Source: Planotetraspora mira (GTDB lineage: Bacteria > Actinomycetota > Actinomycetes > Streptosporangiales > Streptosporangiaceae). Taken from it: a stretch of 64,000 bases of DNA. Under the pieces are notes generated by a model. That model had not been told where the DNA came from and ran no database searches. It saw only the letters and a list, made by a program, of their open reading frames with translations. The DNA lies in the NCBI RefSeq assembly GCF_016863275.1, contig NZ_BOOO01000048.1, positions 1 through 64,000 on the forward strand, written 5' to 3'. A program made the translations under genes and the position numbers. Shown one piece after another: positions 7,649-18,744 of this stretch. Numbering within the stretch: position 1 is the first letter of the stretch; every line of letters begins with the position of its first letter.

Positions 7649-8073
7649 GACTCCGCCTTCAGCGAGTCCAGGATCTCCAGGTAGTGCGGGTTGTACATCA
7701 GGCCCAGGACGTTGCCCCAGGGGTCGATCGCGGAGGCGGTGATGAAGCCGGTGCCCCGGTCGCGCGGCGAGTCGTGCTCCTTCGCTCCCATCGCGACGAG
7801 CCTTTCCAGGGTCGCGGGAACGTCGTCGACGTGCCAGAAGACCACGGCGCCCGCCGGCCTTCCGATCGTGTCGGGATCGGCGGTCCGGGCCAGGTCGCTC
7901 CCGGCGTAGGTGCTGTGGACGACGCCGAACTCGTGCTGGTAGTCGCCGATGCGCCACTCCATGTACGCCGGGGTGTCCAGGTAGGGCGCGATTCCGAACA
8001 GCTCGGTGTACCAGCGCCTGGTCGCCTCGAAGTCGGGAGAGTAGAAGGTGACGGTGGTGAGTCCTCGCAACAT
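7645..8073 (-). CDS. VOC family protein
   Basis: 142 residues: LTTVTFYSPDFEATRRWYTE in the first module and AVVFWHVDDVPATLERLVAM in the second, ending in the AIDPWGNVLGLMYNPHY strand. This resembles the uncharacterised actinomycete VOC group often paired with WYL regulators. AGAGGA sits 8 bases before the ATG at 8073; a longer start at 8115 would run through the operator and is less likely. It is divergent from the WYL gene at 8161 and shares the 8104-8156 palindrome. Confidence 0.85.
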   Translation of the reverse strand: MLRGLTTVTFYSPDFEATRRWYTELFGIAPYLDTPAYMEWRIGDYQHEFGVVHSTYAGSDLARTADPDTIGRPAGAVVFWHVDDVPATLERLVAMGAKEHDSPRDRGTGFITASAIDPWGNVLGLMYNPHYLEILDSLKAES

Positions 8074-8103
8074 TCCCGGTGTCCTCTCTCGCGGGTCGTG
8101 TGG

Positions 8104-8156
8104 CCATCCTCGCATTTAAAGTGCTCACCAATTGAGCACTTTAAATGCGAGGATGG
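8104..8156. promoter_or_regulatory. Very long perfect palindrome between VOC and WYL genes
   Basis: Perfect 24-base arms (8104-8127 and 8133-8156) around the 5-base spacer CCAAT. The inner core reads GTGCTCA-N5-TGAGCAC and the flanks include CATTTAAA. It fills the whole gap between two divergent genes, so one site can control both. The WYL ribosome site (GGATGG) lies in the right arm, so the WYL mRNA could also fold here and occlude it. Confidence 0.85.
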
Positions 8157-8160
8157 AGAC

Positions 8161-9117
8161 ATGCGCGCCGATCGTCTCGTGGCTGCTCTCCTGCTGCTCC
8201 AAGCACGTGGCCGGGTGACCGCCTTGGAGTTGGCCGAGGAGTTGGAGATCTCCGTGGCCACTGCCCGCCGCGACCTGGAGGCCCTGTCCGCCGCCGGAAT
8301 CCCGGTCTATCCGCAGCCGGGGCGCGGCGGCGGCTGGTCGCTCGTCGGTGGCGCGCGCACGGATCTCAGCGGGCTGAACGCGGCCGAGTCCCAGGCCCTC
8401 TTCCTGCTCCTCGGCCCGGCCGGATCGGGTGATCCCGAGCTGTCCTCCGCCCTGCGCAAGCTCATCCGCGCCCTGCCCGCCACGTTCCGCTCCGATGCCG
8501 AGGCCGCGGCCCGGGCCGTCGTGTCCGACTCCGCGGGTTGGGGCGAGCAGGACCGTGAGCCGCCCGCCCTAATGCAGTCCCTGCAGAACGCCGTCGTGCG
8601 CAGGCTCAAGGTACGGCTGGCGTACGACGGCAGGGGTGGGCAGTCGACGGAGCGCATGGTCGATCCCCTGGGCCTGGTCGACAAGGACGGGATCTGGTAT
8701 CTCATCGCGGGCACGGAAGCCGGTCAGCGGACGTTTCGCGTCGACCGCGTCACGTCCGCGGAGATGACGGATCTCCCCGCACGGCGACCTGACGACTTCG
8801 ACCTCCCGGCGGAATGGGCTCGTGTGGTGGCGGAGATGGAGCAGCGGCGCTCACTCGTCTCGGCCGTCGTGCTGATCGACGCCCGGTTCCTCCCGGTGCT
8901 CCGCTCGCATTTCGGACGGCATTGCGAGGTCATCGCCGAGGACGACGGGCGGGTCCGGGCGCGGGTGGCGGCGCACATGGCACGGTCGATCGCCGAGCAA
9001 CTGGCCGGTTGGGGTGCGATGGTCGAGGTGGTGGAGCCGGAGTCGGTACGCGACGAACTCGCCAGGATCGGCCTGGAACTGACCGAGCGTTACGCCCGGA
9101 GGGCGGCGCCCGCCTAG
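8161..9117 (+). CDS. HTH-WYL regulator (YafY/PafC type)
   Basis: 318 residues. An N-terminal DeoR-like helix-turn-helix (RVTALELAEELEISVATARR, 18-37) is followed by the linker GRGGGWSL and a WYL domain near residue 180 (DGIWYLIAGTEAGQRTFRV), where W-Y-L is conserved. The C-terminal WCX extension is present. These proteins respond to ligands or single-stranded nucleic acid. Divergent from the VOC gene across a 24-bp-arm palindrome, which makes the VOC/YdeI unit its likely target. Its TAG stop overlaps that of the convergent ABC permease in the tetramer CTAG (9114-9117). Confidence 0.88.
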   Translation: MRADRLVAALLLLQARGRVTALELAEELEISVATARRDLEALSAAGIPVYPQPGRGGGWSLVGGARTDLSGLNAAESQALFLLLGPAGSGDPELSSALRKLIRALPATFRSDAEAAARAVVSDSAGWGEQDREPPALMQSLQNAVVRRLKVRLAYDGRGGQSTERMVDPLGLVDKDGIWYLIAGTEAGQRTFRVDRVTSAEMTDLPARRPDDFDLPAEWARVVAEMEQRRSLVSAVVLIDARFLPVLRSHFGRHCEVIAEDDGRVRARVAAHMARSIAEQLAGWGAMVEVVEPESVRDELARIGLELTERYARRAAPA

Positions 9118-9875
9118 AGGGACACCAGCCGTCCACTGCGACCTCGTAGGCGGATCGAGGCGAGGGTGTCGCAGACCAGTGCCACGCCGAGGAGCACCCC
9201 GCAGGCTCCGGCCACGGTCTGCGTGTCACCCGCGAGAGCGGCGTGCAGGCCGTGGACGGCCCAGTAGCCCGGGGAGAGCGGGGCCGCGTTTGCGACCCAG
9301 TGCGGCAGGAGAGCGAGCGGGACCAGAGCCCCGCCGAGACTGCTGAGCAGCATGCCGCCGATGTCGTAGGCGGCCGAGAGCTCGCCCATGCTGCGGGCCA
9401 GGACGCCGAGGAGCGCGCCGAGGCCGAGCAGTGCGCAGGTCCAGCTGAGCAGGACGCCCAGCAACAGGAGGGGGTGCGGAACGCTCAGGCCGAGGGCGCA
9501 CACACCGAAGCCGACGATGAGAAGTTGCTGGGCGAGCAGGGCGGCGAAGACGGGGACGGCCTTGCCGATGAGCATCTCCGCGGGGTGGACGGGCGCGCCG
9601 CGTAGGCGGTCCCAGGTGCGCCCGAGCCGTTCGGTGAGGATCGCGCTGCCCGAGATGCTGAGCGCGAGCAGGGAGAAGGTGACCAGTGTGCCGACGACCG
9701 CCTGTTCGGTGCCCGCTGTGCGGCCTTGTGCGGCCAGGTACAGCGGGCGGAGCAAAGCGATGAAGACGAGTGGAAGGATCATCCGGCTCAGCAGCGGGCC
9801 CGGTTCGCGCAGCATCAGCAGCAGGTTGTGGCGCACCAGGGCGCCCGTGCGGATGGCGGATTCACGCGGCGACAT
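9114..9875 (-). CDS. ABC-2 type exporter permease
   Basis: 253 residues with six predicted membrane segments, beginning around LSRMILPLVFIALLRPLYL and ending with VAGACGVLLGVALVCDTL; the ABC-2 signature region lies around ILTERLGRTWDRLRGAPVH. With the upstream ATPase it would form a drug or lipid exporter. GGAGG lies six bases before ATG 9875, and the gene overlaps the ATPase end by 14 bases, so the two are coupled. Divergent TetR at 10791 is the probable regulator. Confidence 0.85.
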   Translation of the reverse strand: MSPRESAIRTGALVRHNLLLMLREPGPLLSRMILPLVFIALLRPLYLAAQGRTAGTEQAVVGTLVTFSLLALSISGSAILTERLGRTWDRLRGAPVHPAEMLIGKAVPVFAALLAQQLLIVGFGVCALGLSVPHPLLLLGVLLSWTCALLGLGALLGVLARSMGELSAAYDIGGMLLSSLGGALVPLALLPHWVANAAPLSPGYWAVHGLHAALAGDTQTVAGACGVLLGVALVCDTLASIRLRGRSGRLVSL

Positions 9876-10743
9876 GACGGGCCTCCGCATCACGCTCGTC
9901 GACCGTGGCTTCCAGCGATCGGTAGAGGTCGTCCAGACTGGGGCTGCGTACGTCGACAGAGGCGGGGGTGCGGCCGGAGGCGAGCAGCGTGGCCAGGTCG
10001 GCACCGGGGTCCGTCGTCGACAGACGCAGATCGGGTTCGCCCGGGTCGGCGAAGGTGACCTGGAGTTCACTGGGCAGGTGGCGGGTGAGCTCCTGCTGGG
10101 TGCCGCGCGCGATGACGCGCCCGGCGCGGGCGAGCGCCAATGTGGCGTCGAGATCGACGAGTTCCGGCAGGTAGTGGGTGGTGTAGAGAACGGCGGCGCC
10201 GGCTTCGGCGCGGGCCTTGACGGCGGTCAGCAGGGCCGAGCGGGTTTCCGGGTCGGCGCCGGCGGTCGGCTCGTCGAGCAGCAGCAACGGCGGCGAAGCG
10301 ACCATCGCGGTGGCCGCCTGGACGCGGCGGCGCTGGCCCCCGGACAGGACGCCTACAGGCAGGTTCACGAGGGCGGCCAGGTGGAGCTCGTCCAGGACCC
10401 GGGCGATCTCCTGCTCGCGCCGCCGCCCGCGCAGCCCGGTGAGCGCGGCGAACAGCCGCAGGTTCTCCCGCACGGTGGCGCGGTTGTACAAGGCGAGTTC
10501 CTGCGGAGCCACGCCGAGCAACTGCCGCGCGGCACGACCCGCGCGCAGCGCGTCGAGCCCGCCGATACGTGCGTGTCCGGCGTCGGGACGCACCAGACCG
10601 GTGACGACTTCAACGAACGTGGTCTTGCCCGCGCCGTTGTGGCCGATCAGGCCGACGATCTCGCCGGCGGCGACCTCGAGGTCGAAGCCGTCGAGCGCCG
10701 CGCGGTGGCCGTAGTGCTTCACCAGGCCCTCTGCGATGAGCAT
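9862..10743 (-). CDS. ABC exporter ATP-binding protein
   Basis: 293 residues. Walker A is GHNGAGKTTF (about 34-43), the signature LSGGQRRRVQAAT, Walker B LLLLDEPTAGADP, and the switch histidine is in VLYTTHYLPEL. The C-terminal tail ends SLDDLYRSL, typical of DrrA/NodI-type ATPases of natural-product exporters. GGAGG precedes the ATG at 10743. It is the first gene of a two-gene exporter unit; the intergenic palindrome with tetR places it under TetR control. Drug specificity cannot be read from sequence. Confidence 0.9.
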   Translation of the reverse strand: MLIAEGLVKHYGHRAALDGFDLEVAAGEIVGLIGHNGAGKTTFVEVVTGLVRPDAGHARIGGLDALRAGRAARQLLGVAPQELALYNRATVRENLRLFAALTGLRGRRREQEIARVLDELHLAALVNLPVGVLSGGQRRRVQAATAMVASPPLLLLDEPTAGADPETRSALLTAVKARAEAGAAVLYTTHYLPELVDLDATLALARAGRVIARGTQQELTRHLPSELQVTFADPGEPDLRLSTTDPGADLATLLASGRTPASVDVRSPSLDDLYRSLEATVDERDAEARHVAA

Positions 10744-10758
10744 CCCGCCTCCATAGAT

Positions 10759-10788
10759 GTCTACAGCGTATACGTCTACACTGTAGAC
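10759..10788. promoter_or_regulatory. TetR operator between exporter and tetR
   Basis: GTCTACAG (10759-10766) pairs with CTGTAGAC (10781-10788); a third GTCTACA copy is at 10774-10780 and CGTATACG is a small central palindrome. A -10-like TACACT (10777-10782) lies inside, eight bases before the TetR ATG, implying a leaderless tetR message. The site covers both divergent promoters. Confidence 0.75.
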
Positions 10789-10790
10789 CC

Positions 10791-11423
10791 ATGGGAGGCA
10801 GACGAGAAGAGATCCTGGACGCGGCATTGGCCATCGCCGACGAACACGGCCTCGACGCGGTCTCGATGCGAGCGGTGGCCGAGCGCGTCGGAGTGACACC
10901 CATGGCGCTGTACCGGCATGTCAGCGACAAGGCCGCGTTGCTGGACGGCATCGTCGGACGGCTACTGGCGGCACTGCTGCCGTCGGACGGCGACCGCGGC
11001 CGAGCCTGGGACGAGCGCCTCAACGCCCTCGCACACGCCTGCCGGGCGATCACCCAACGTCACCCCTGGGCGGCGCACCTGCTCTTCTCCCGGCCGGCGG
11101 TCACGCCGGACGCCGTGCGCGCCGTAGACGTCATCTACTGCGCGCTCATCGAAGCCGGAATCCCTGAGCGTGAAGTACCTCGGCTGGAACGCCTGGTCAG
11201 CACCTTCGTCCTCGGGTTCGCGGCCTCCGAAGCCGCTGGGCGTTTCAACCCCGGCACCGGCGACCCGCGCAGCCGCCGTGGCCGGCTCCCCGACGGGGAT
11301 CTGCCCGGCCACAGCAGACTCGCGCCCTGGCTGAACCTGCCGGTCGATCTCGACGCCGAGTTCAAGGCCGACCTGGACGACGTCCTGGCGCTGATCAAGG
11401 CGGCCGCCCGCAAGCAGGGATGA
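10791..11423 (+). CDS. TetR family regulator of ABC exporter
   Basis: 210 residues. The DNA-binding domain carries VSMRAVAERVGVTPMALYRH (24-43), and the C-terminal part resembles the TetR_C tetracycline-repressor-like class (ITQRHPWAAHLLFSRP). No ribosome site precedes the ATG, but a -10-like TACACT is eight bases upstream, so translation is probably leaderless. It faces the exporter operon across a palindromic operator, the usual drug-efflux arrangement. It converges with rox at 11465; a compound hairpin separates them. Confidence 0.88.
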   Translation: MGGRREEILDAALAIADEHGLDAVSMRAVAERVGVTPMALYRHVSDKAALLDGIVGRLLAALLPSDGDRGRAWDERLNALAHACRAITQRHPWAAHLLFSRPAVTPDAVRAVDVIYCALIEAGIPEREVPRLERLVSTFVLGFAASEAAGRFNPGTGDPRSRRGRLPDGDLPGHSRLAPWLNLPVDLDAEFKADLDDVLALIKAAARKQG

Positions 11424-11430
11424 GCCGAAG

Positions 11431-13159
<1,729 letters not shown>

Positions 13160-13243
13160 CTACAAGCCCGGGCATCACCCCGTCCAATCCTTTTCCCAGC
13201 CACGTGATCACGGCTCCAAACGGGCCTCTGGGGGTGCAGGACC

Positions 13244-13266
13244 GCCCGGCCGCAACGCGGCCGGGC
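13244..13266 (-). terminator. Terminator of the carboxylase gene
   Basis: GCCCGGCCGC and GCGGCCGGGC pair perfectly around the loop AAC, 15 bases after the carboxylase stop. Separates the carboxylase from rox on the same strand. Confidence 0.65.
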
Positions 13267-13281
13267 ACACCTCGGGGCGGG

Positions 13282-16200
13282 TCAGCGCAGGCGGGACTCG
13301 ATGGCCTCGATGATCCGTGGGCGCAGTTCCGCGGCGCGGATGACGGCGTCGACGGAGCCGACCTCGACCGCGCGCCGGATGTTGTGCACGCGGTCGAACT
13401 CCGTGGCCACCTCGCCGAGCTTCTCCGCGCGGACCGACGAGCGGAGCTCGTCGAGCTCCGCGGTCAACGTGGCGCGGTCGGCGCCGGAGGCGGCCGCGAC
13501 GCGGGCCTCCAGGTCCCGCACGCGGGGGTCGGCCGCGGTGCGGGCGTTGACGTCGCCGGAGAACACCACCGCGGCGGCGGGGGCGCCGCCGAGCACCGAG
13601 GCGAACGAGCCTTCCAGCGCGAGCACGGTCATGTTCGGGTTCAGCGCCTTCGAGAACACCACGAACGCGCCGCCGTGGTATCGCGAGATCACGCAGAACA
13701 CGATGGGCCCGCGGAAGTTCACGATCGCGCGGCCGATCTCGGCGCCGTACTCCAGTTGCAGCTTCCGCATCGACTCCGGCGATCCGTCGAAGCCCGACAG
13801 GTTCGCCAGCACCACCAGCGGCCGGTTGCCGCTGGCCGCGTTGATCGCCCGCGCGGCCTTCTTCGACGACCGCGGGAACAAAGTGCCCGCGGTGTAGGTG
13901 TCCGGGCCGTCGGTGGGCGGGAAGCCGCGCCGCGGCACCGACCGTGACTCGATGCCGAGCAGGCACACCGGCATGCCGCCGAGGTGCGTGTCCTGCACCA
14001 CCGCGGTCTCCGCGTCGGCCATGCCCGCCCAGCGTTCCAGCACGGGGTGGTCCTGGTCGGAGAGCGCCCGCATCACGGTCCGGATGTCGAACGGCTTCTT
14101 GCGGTCCGGGTTGGCCTCGGCGGAGAAGATCTCGCCGACGGTGGTGAAGTCGCTGCCCGCCACGACATGCGGGAAGTCGGAGATGTCACGGTCGACGGGG
14201 TCGGTCGTCCCCGCCCGCCGCGGCGCCTCCTCGCCGGGTGCGACGTACGTGTGGTCGTAGTACGACATCAGCACGCCCCGCGCGGCGGCGAGGTTCGGCG
14301 CCCAGTACTGCGCCTGCCCGTTCGGGCCCATCACCCGGTCGTAGCCGCCGATGCCGTAGTTGTCCTCGGCCGACACGCCTCCGGAGAAGTCGAGTGACTG
14401 CTTGCCGGTCAGCACCATCGCCGAGTCCGGCGTCATCACCAGGATGCCCTTGGTATGCATGAGCATCGTCGCCTCGGCGTTCCAGTACGGCTGCGCGCCG
14501 ACGTTGATGCCCGCGACCACGATGTTGATCTCGCCGCCGTCCTGGGTGAACTCGACGATGCGCTTGAGCGCCGCGGCCACCCAGTCCATGTTCTCCGTGC
14601 CCGACTTCATGGAGATCCGGGCGCCGGCGGACAGCGCGTACCACTCCAGCGGCACCCGCATGCGCTCGGCCAGGTCCAGTGCGGCGATCACGCGGCGGCA
14701 CTCCGGCTCCGACAGCGCGCCGAGCGACTTCGTCGGGTCGCCGAGCAGGACGACCCTGGTGAGGCCTTGCGGGTGCCTCCGGGTCGGCGTGGTGACCACG
14801 CCCGCGACGATCGCCGCGGTGTTGTACCCCTTCGGCCGGTCGACCGGCACCAGCGCGTGGTCGCCGTCGAGGTCGTGCTCGACGAAGTCGCCGAGCAGGC
14901 CGGTCAGCTCGTAGGGGTACACCGTGTTGCGGCTGCTCGCGCGCAGCACCTTCTGCCGGTATTCGTCGAGCGGCTCGACCGGCTCGTTCGACGGCTCGCC
15001 GACGGTCAGTTGGGTGCCGCCGGTGGCGTCTAAGGAGATGCGCACGGCGATCTTGGTCAGCTCGCCGGTCTTCCGGTCGCGCTGCCGCGCGATGAACAGG
15101 ATCTCCTCCAGCCCGGCGCCCGCGGTCGTCGGCAGCACGCGGCCGGCGATCATCTCCAGCTCCGTGCGGGTGATGTCGCTCGGCGGCCAGACGTAGACCA
15201 CGATCCGGTTGGTGTTGAAGCGCTTGTTCGACGGCCTCCGCGACTGGGCGCGGCGGATCGAGTCGAGGCAGGTGGCGATGGTGTCCTCGGCCGTCGGCAG
15301 CGCGACCAGCCTGCCGTCGTGTTCGCGCAGCTCGGTCAGGTCGCGCACCTGTGCGAACGCGACGAGGCGGTCGTCCGACGGGTTCTCCCGCGCGACGCAC
15401 TGGAAGAGGTAGACCTCCTCGTCCGAGGACGGCAGCCGGGTGAGGTCGAACTTGCTCAGCCGCTCCAGCTGCATCCGCTGGGCGATGTACGGGTGCAGGC
15501 CGCGGATCAGCCGCTCCTCGGCCATCCCGGTGGCCGACGGGCGGAACGTGAAGTGGTGGTGCATCACCGCGCCGCCGCTGCCCGCGACGGTGGTGGTGAG
15601 TCTGCGGACCTGGTCCGGCAGCGGGTGCGCGCTGACGACCTCGTGCAGCGCGGCCGCCATCGCGTCGGAGTCCTCCGGCTGCTTCTCCCAGGCGAGATAG
15701 ATGTCGGCGTCGACGGCCTCCTCGCCGCTCGCCAGCTCCGCGAGGCCGCGCAGCGCGCCGCCCAGCGCTTCGAAGCTCACCGCGGAGGAGACCAGGGACG
15801 AGCCGGCGCGCTCGGCGACGACGAACGTGCAGCCCGCGACCTCGCTGGTGCGGACACCGGTGAGGCCCTTGTTGCCGTAGTACCGCCGGGTCAGCACTTC
15901 CAGCATGATCGAGTTGTCCAGGTCCTCGCGGACGAGCCGCTGGCCGAGCAGCCGTACCAGCGGCTCGGTGCTGCGCACCATCTCGGCGATGCGCTCGGCG
16001 CGGTCCGGCGCGTCCGGGTGCGCGTCCAGGTGGCGCAGGTGCTTGCGGACGTCCGCGTAGACACGGGCGCGGTTGCGGCGCAGCAGCGGCCGGCCGAACC
16101 AGGCGTAGACCACGCCGCGCGCGAGGTCGGAGACCGCGGGGAAGCGGACCTGCGTCGCGGCCAGCAGCCGCTCGAGCGCGAGACCGGCGGGCTCGCGCAG

Positions 16201-18744
16201 CGTCTCGTCCGGCGGCGACTCCCGCAGCCATGCGGACAGTAACGTCGTGACGACCGTGGCGTCGGCGGACGCGCGCTGCTGGGCGAGGAAGATCCGGAAC
16301 ACCGCGGCTTCGAGCGCGGGGGAGTGCTCCAGTTCGGTGACACCGTAGTGCCCGAGCGCCTTGGCGAGCTTGGCCTGGAACGATTCCGGGAGCCCGGCCC
16401 GCTCGACGTCGAGGCTCTGCAGGTAGGTGTGGAAGTACTCGCGGGCGCTGTGCACGCGGAGGTCGTCGCCGGCGTCCTCGCCCGCCGGCCGGTTGCGGCT
16501 CAGCTCGGCGAGGTCGGCGAACACGCCGACGAGTTCGAGCTCCTCGGCCAGCGGCCGGTGGTCTTCCTCGGTGGCGGCCCGGCGCGCGGCGAGGTAGTCG
16601 TCGAGCACCCGGTGCTCGTCGTGCGGGTCGATGTCGAAGCCCAGCAGCAGGCTGCGCAGGTCCTCCTGGCCGCGCGTGGTGCGCTCCCGAACCGGGATCT
16701 GCCCGGGCGCGGCGGGCAGGTCCAGCTCGACGGACTCGGCGGCCGAGGTGTCCTCGGCTTCGGCGTCGTCGGCGAGCGGTTCCAGCCGCAGGAGCGGTGC
16801 GCCGGTCTCCACCTGGCTGCCCACGGATACGACGCGTTCCTTCAGCCGCGCCTTGAACGGCGCCCGCAGCACTGTCTCCATCTTCATGCTCTCCAGCACC
16901 AGGACCGGTGCGCCCGCCTCGACCTCGGCGCCGACCTCGAGCGGGGTGGCGACGACCAGGGCGGGTGCGGGGGAGCGGACGACGCCGCCCTCGTCGCGGC
17001 TGACCCGGTGCGTCACGCCGTCCACCTCGACCAGGTGGATCGGCCCGTGCGTGCCGGTGAGCAGGCGGTATCGGGTGCCGTTGACGACGATCTGCCCGGT
17101 GTGCGTGTCGTAGCGGTCGAGTTCGACGTCGGCGGTGCGGATGTCGTGACCCGCTTCGATGCCGACGCGGAACCGATGCGGGCCGACCCGTGCGACGCGC
17201 ACGCGGTAGCCGACGCCGCGCAGCTTGAGGTCGAGCGGCCGGCCGCTCTCGTGCTGCACCTGCGGGCGTCCGCCGAACGCCGTCGACAGCAGCCTCTGCC
17301 GCTCGACGCGTTCCTCCTCCTCGTACGCCTCGATGGCGGCGGCCGCCAGCGCGACGGCTGAATGCCGGTGTGAGACGAGCCTTCCCTCGCCGCGGACGCG
17401 GTCGATCCAGCCGGTGTCCGCGCTGGCGTCGATCACCTCGGGCTGGTCGAGCAGGTCGAGCACGAAGCTCTTGTTCGTCGCGCCGCCCTCGATGATGACC
17501 GTGGTCTGCGCCATGGCCCGGCGCAGCCTGCCAAGCGCCTCGTCGCGGTCGCGGCCGTAGGCGATGACCTTCGCGATCATCGAGTCGAAGTCGGCGGGGA
17601 TGGTGTCGCCCTCGCTGACGCCGGTGTCCACGCGGATGCCCGGCCCGGCGGGCAGGTCCAGCCGTACGATGCGGCCCGGGGAGGGCGCGAAGTCCCGGTC
17701 GGGGTCTTCGGCGTTCAGCCGGGCCTCGATGGCGTGCCCGCGCTCCACCGGCGGCTCTCCTTCGAGCCGGCCGCCGGATGCCACCCGCAGTTGTGCCTTG
17801 ACCAGGTCGAACCCGGTGGTGGACTCGGTGATCGGGTGCTCGACCTGCAGGCGGGTGTTGACCTCGAGGAACGCGAACAGCTTGTCGCCGGGGTGGTAGA
17901 GGAACTCGACGGTCGCCGCGCCGCGGTAACCGACCGCGACGGCCAGCCGTTCGGCCGACGCCTTGAGCTCGGCTGTCTGCACCGGGCTGAGCGCCGGCGA
18001 CGCCGACTCCTCGATGACCTTCTGGTTGCGCCGCTGCACCGAGCAGTCGCGGACGCCGAGCGCCCACGCGGTGCCCTCGCCGTCGGCGATCACCTGGACC
18101 TCGACGTGCCGGGCACCGGTGACCAGGCGCTCCAGGAACACGATGCCGCTGCCGAACGCCCGCGCGGCCTCCTGGCTGGTGCGCTCGTAGGCGTCGGCGA
18201 GTTCGGCCTCGTTCGTGATCACGCGGATGCCGCGTCCGCCGCCGCCGGCGGTCGCCTTCAGCATCAGCGGGTAGCCGATCTCGGAGGCCGCCGCCAGCGC
18301 GGCGTCCAGGGTCTCGACCGCGCCGCGGCTCCACGGCGCGACCGGTACGCCGACCTCCTCGGCGAGCAGCTTCGCGCCGATCTTGTCGCCGAGCCTGCGC
18401 ATGGCATCCGCGCTCGGTCCGACGAAGGTGACTCCGACCTTTTCGCACAGCTCTGCGAACGCCGGGTCCTCCGCGACGAAGCCCCAGCCGACCCACGCGG
18501 CGTCGGCCCCGGTCTCCACCAGCGCGCGCTCCAGCGCCTTCAGATCAAGGTACGGGCGCGCGGACGCGGGACCGAGATCGTAGGACAGGTCCGCTTCGCG
18601 GACGAAGGTGGCCGTACGGTCGACGTCGGTGTGCAGGGCGACGGTCTCGATCCGTGTCCCGGTCTCCGCGGCGAGTTCCCGTACGGCATGGATGAGCCGC
18701 ATAGCGGCCTCACCACGGTTGACGATGGCGACACGACTGAACAC
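13282..18744 (-). CDS. Single-chain biotin-dependent acyl-CoA carboxylase
   Basis: 1820 residues uniting all carboxylase activities in one chain. Order: biotin carboxylase (1-450, VAIVNRGEAAMRLIHAV and the ATP-grasp glycine loop GGGGRGIR near 165); biotin carrier with the biotinylation motif ESMKMETVL, lysine about 621; a central region of about 600 residues (700-1300) with no motif I recognise; then a carboxyltransferase with N and C halves (LTRVVLLGDPTKSLGAL near 1331; INVGAQPYWNAEATML). This is the domain order of eukaryotic ACC and of the bacterial YCC type studied from Deinococcus (from memory). GTG 18744 follows GGAGGG. Substrate acyl-CoA unknown. Monocistronic, with its own terminator. 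Confidence 0.85.
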   Translation of the reverse strand: MFSRVAIVNRGEAAMRLIHAVRELAAETGTRIETVALHTDVDRTATFVREADLSYDLGPASARPYLDLKALERALVETGADAAWVGWGFVAEDPAFAELCEKVGVTFVGPSADAMRRLGDKIGAKLLAEEVGVPVAPWSRGAVETLDAALAAASEIGYPLMLKATAGGGGRGIRVITNEAELADAYERTSQEAARAFGSGIVFLERLVTGARHVEVQVIADGEGTAWALGVRDCSVQRRNQKVIEESASPALSPVQTAELKASAERLAVAVGYRGAATVEFLYHPGDKLFAFLEVNTRLQVEHPITESTTGFDLVKAQLRVASGGRLEGEPPVERGHAIEARLNAEDPDRDFAPSPGRIVRLDLPAGPGIRVDTGVSEGDTIPADFDSMIAKVIAYGRDRDEALGRLRRAMAQTTVIIEGGATNKSFVLDLLDQPEVIDASADTGWIDRVRGEGRLVSHRHSAVALAAAAIEAYEEEERVERQRLLSTAFGGRPQVQHESGRPLDLKLRGVGYRVRVARVGPHRFRVGIEAGHDIRTADVELDRYDTHTGQIVVNGTRYRLLTGTHGPIHLVEVDGVTHRVSRDEGGVVRSPAPALVVATPLEVGAEVEAGAPVLVLESMKMETVLRAPFKARLKERVVSVGSQVETGAPLLRLEPLADDAEAEDTSAAESVELDLPAAPGQIPVRERTTRGQEDLRSLLLGFDIDPHDEHRVLDDYLAARRAATEEDHRPLAEELELVGVFADLAELSRNRPAGEDAGDDLRVHSAREYFHTYLQSLDVERAGLPESFQAKLAKALGHYGVTELEHSPALEAAVFRIFLAQQRASADATVVTTLLSAWLRESPPDETLREPAGLALERLLAATQVRFPAVSDLARGVVYAWFGRPLLRRNRARVYADVRKHLRHLDAHPDAPDRAERIAEMVRSTEPLVRLLGQRLVREDLDNSIMLEVLTRRYYGNKGLTGVRTSEVAGCTFVVAERAGSSLVSSAVSFEALGGALRGLAELASGEEAVDADIYLAWEKQPEDSDAMAAALHEVVSAHPLPDQVRRLTTTVAGSGGAVMHHHFTFRPSATGMAEERLIRGLHPYIAQRMQLERLSKFDLTRLPSSDEEVYLFQCVARENPSDDRLVAFAQVRDLTELREHDGRLVALPTAEDTIATCLDSIRRAQSRRPSNKRFNTNRIVVYVWPPSDITRTELEMIAGRVLPTTAGAGLEEILFIARQRDRKTGELTKIAVRISLDATGGTQLTVGEPSNEPVEPLDEYRQKVLRASSRNTVYPYELTGLLGDFVEHDLDGDHALVPVDRPKGYNTAAIVAGVVTTPTRRHPQGLTRVVLLGDPTKSLGALSEPECRRVIAALDLAERMRVPLEWYALSAGARISMKSGTENMDWVAAALKRIVEFTQDGGEINIVVAGINVGAQPYWNAEATMLMHTKGILVMTPDSAMVLTGKQSLDFSGGVSAEDNYGIGGYDRVMGPNGQAQYWAPNLAAARGVLMSYYDHTYVAPGEEAPRRAGTTDPVDRDISDFPHVVAGSDFTTVGEIFSAEANPDRKKPFDIRTVMRALSDQDHPVLERWAGMADAETAVVQDTHLGGMPVCLLGIESRSVPRRGFPPTDGPDTYTAGTLFPRSSKKAARAINAASGNRPLVVLANLSGFDGSPESMRKLQLEYGAEIGRAIVNFRGPIVFCVISRYHGGAFVVFSKALNPNMTVLALEGSFASVLGGAPAAAVVFSGDVNARTAADPRVRDLEARVAAASGADRATLTAELDELRSSVRAEKLGEVATEFDRVHNIRRAVEVGSVDAVIRAAELRPRIIEAIESRLR

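Noticed and set aside
14186-18496. A leftward 1436-codon frame inside the carboxylase gene
   Set aside because: Shifted frame of the carboxylase; composition is Arg/Ala/Gly-rich and motif-free, while the chosen frame has biotin carboxylase, biotin carrier and carboxyltransferase motifs.
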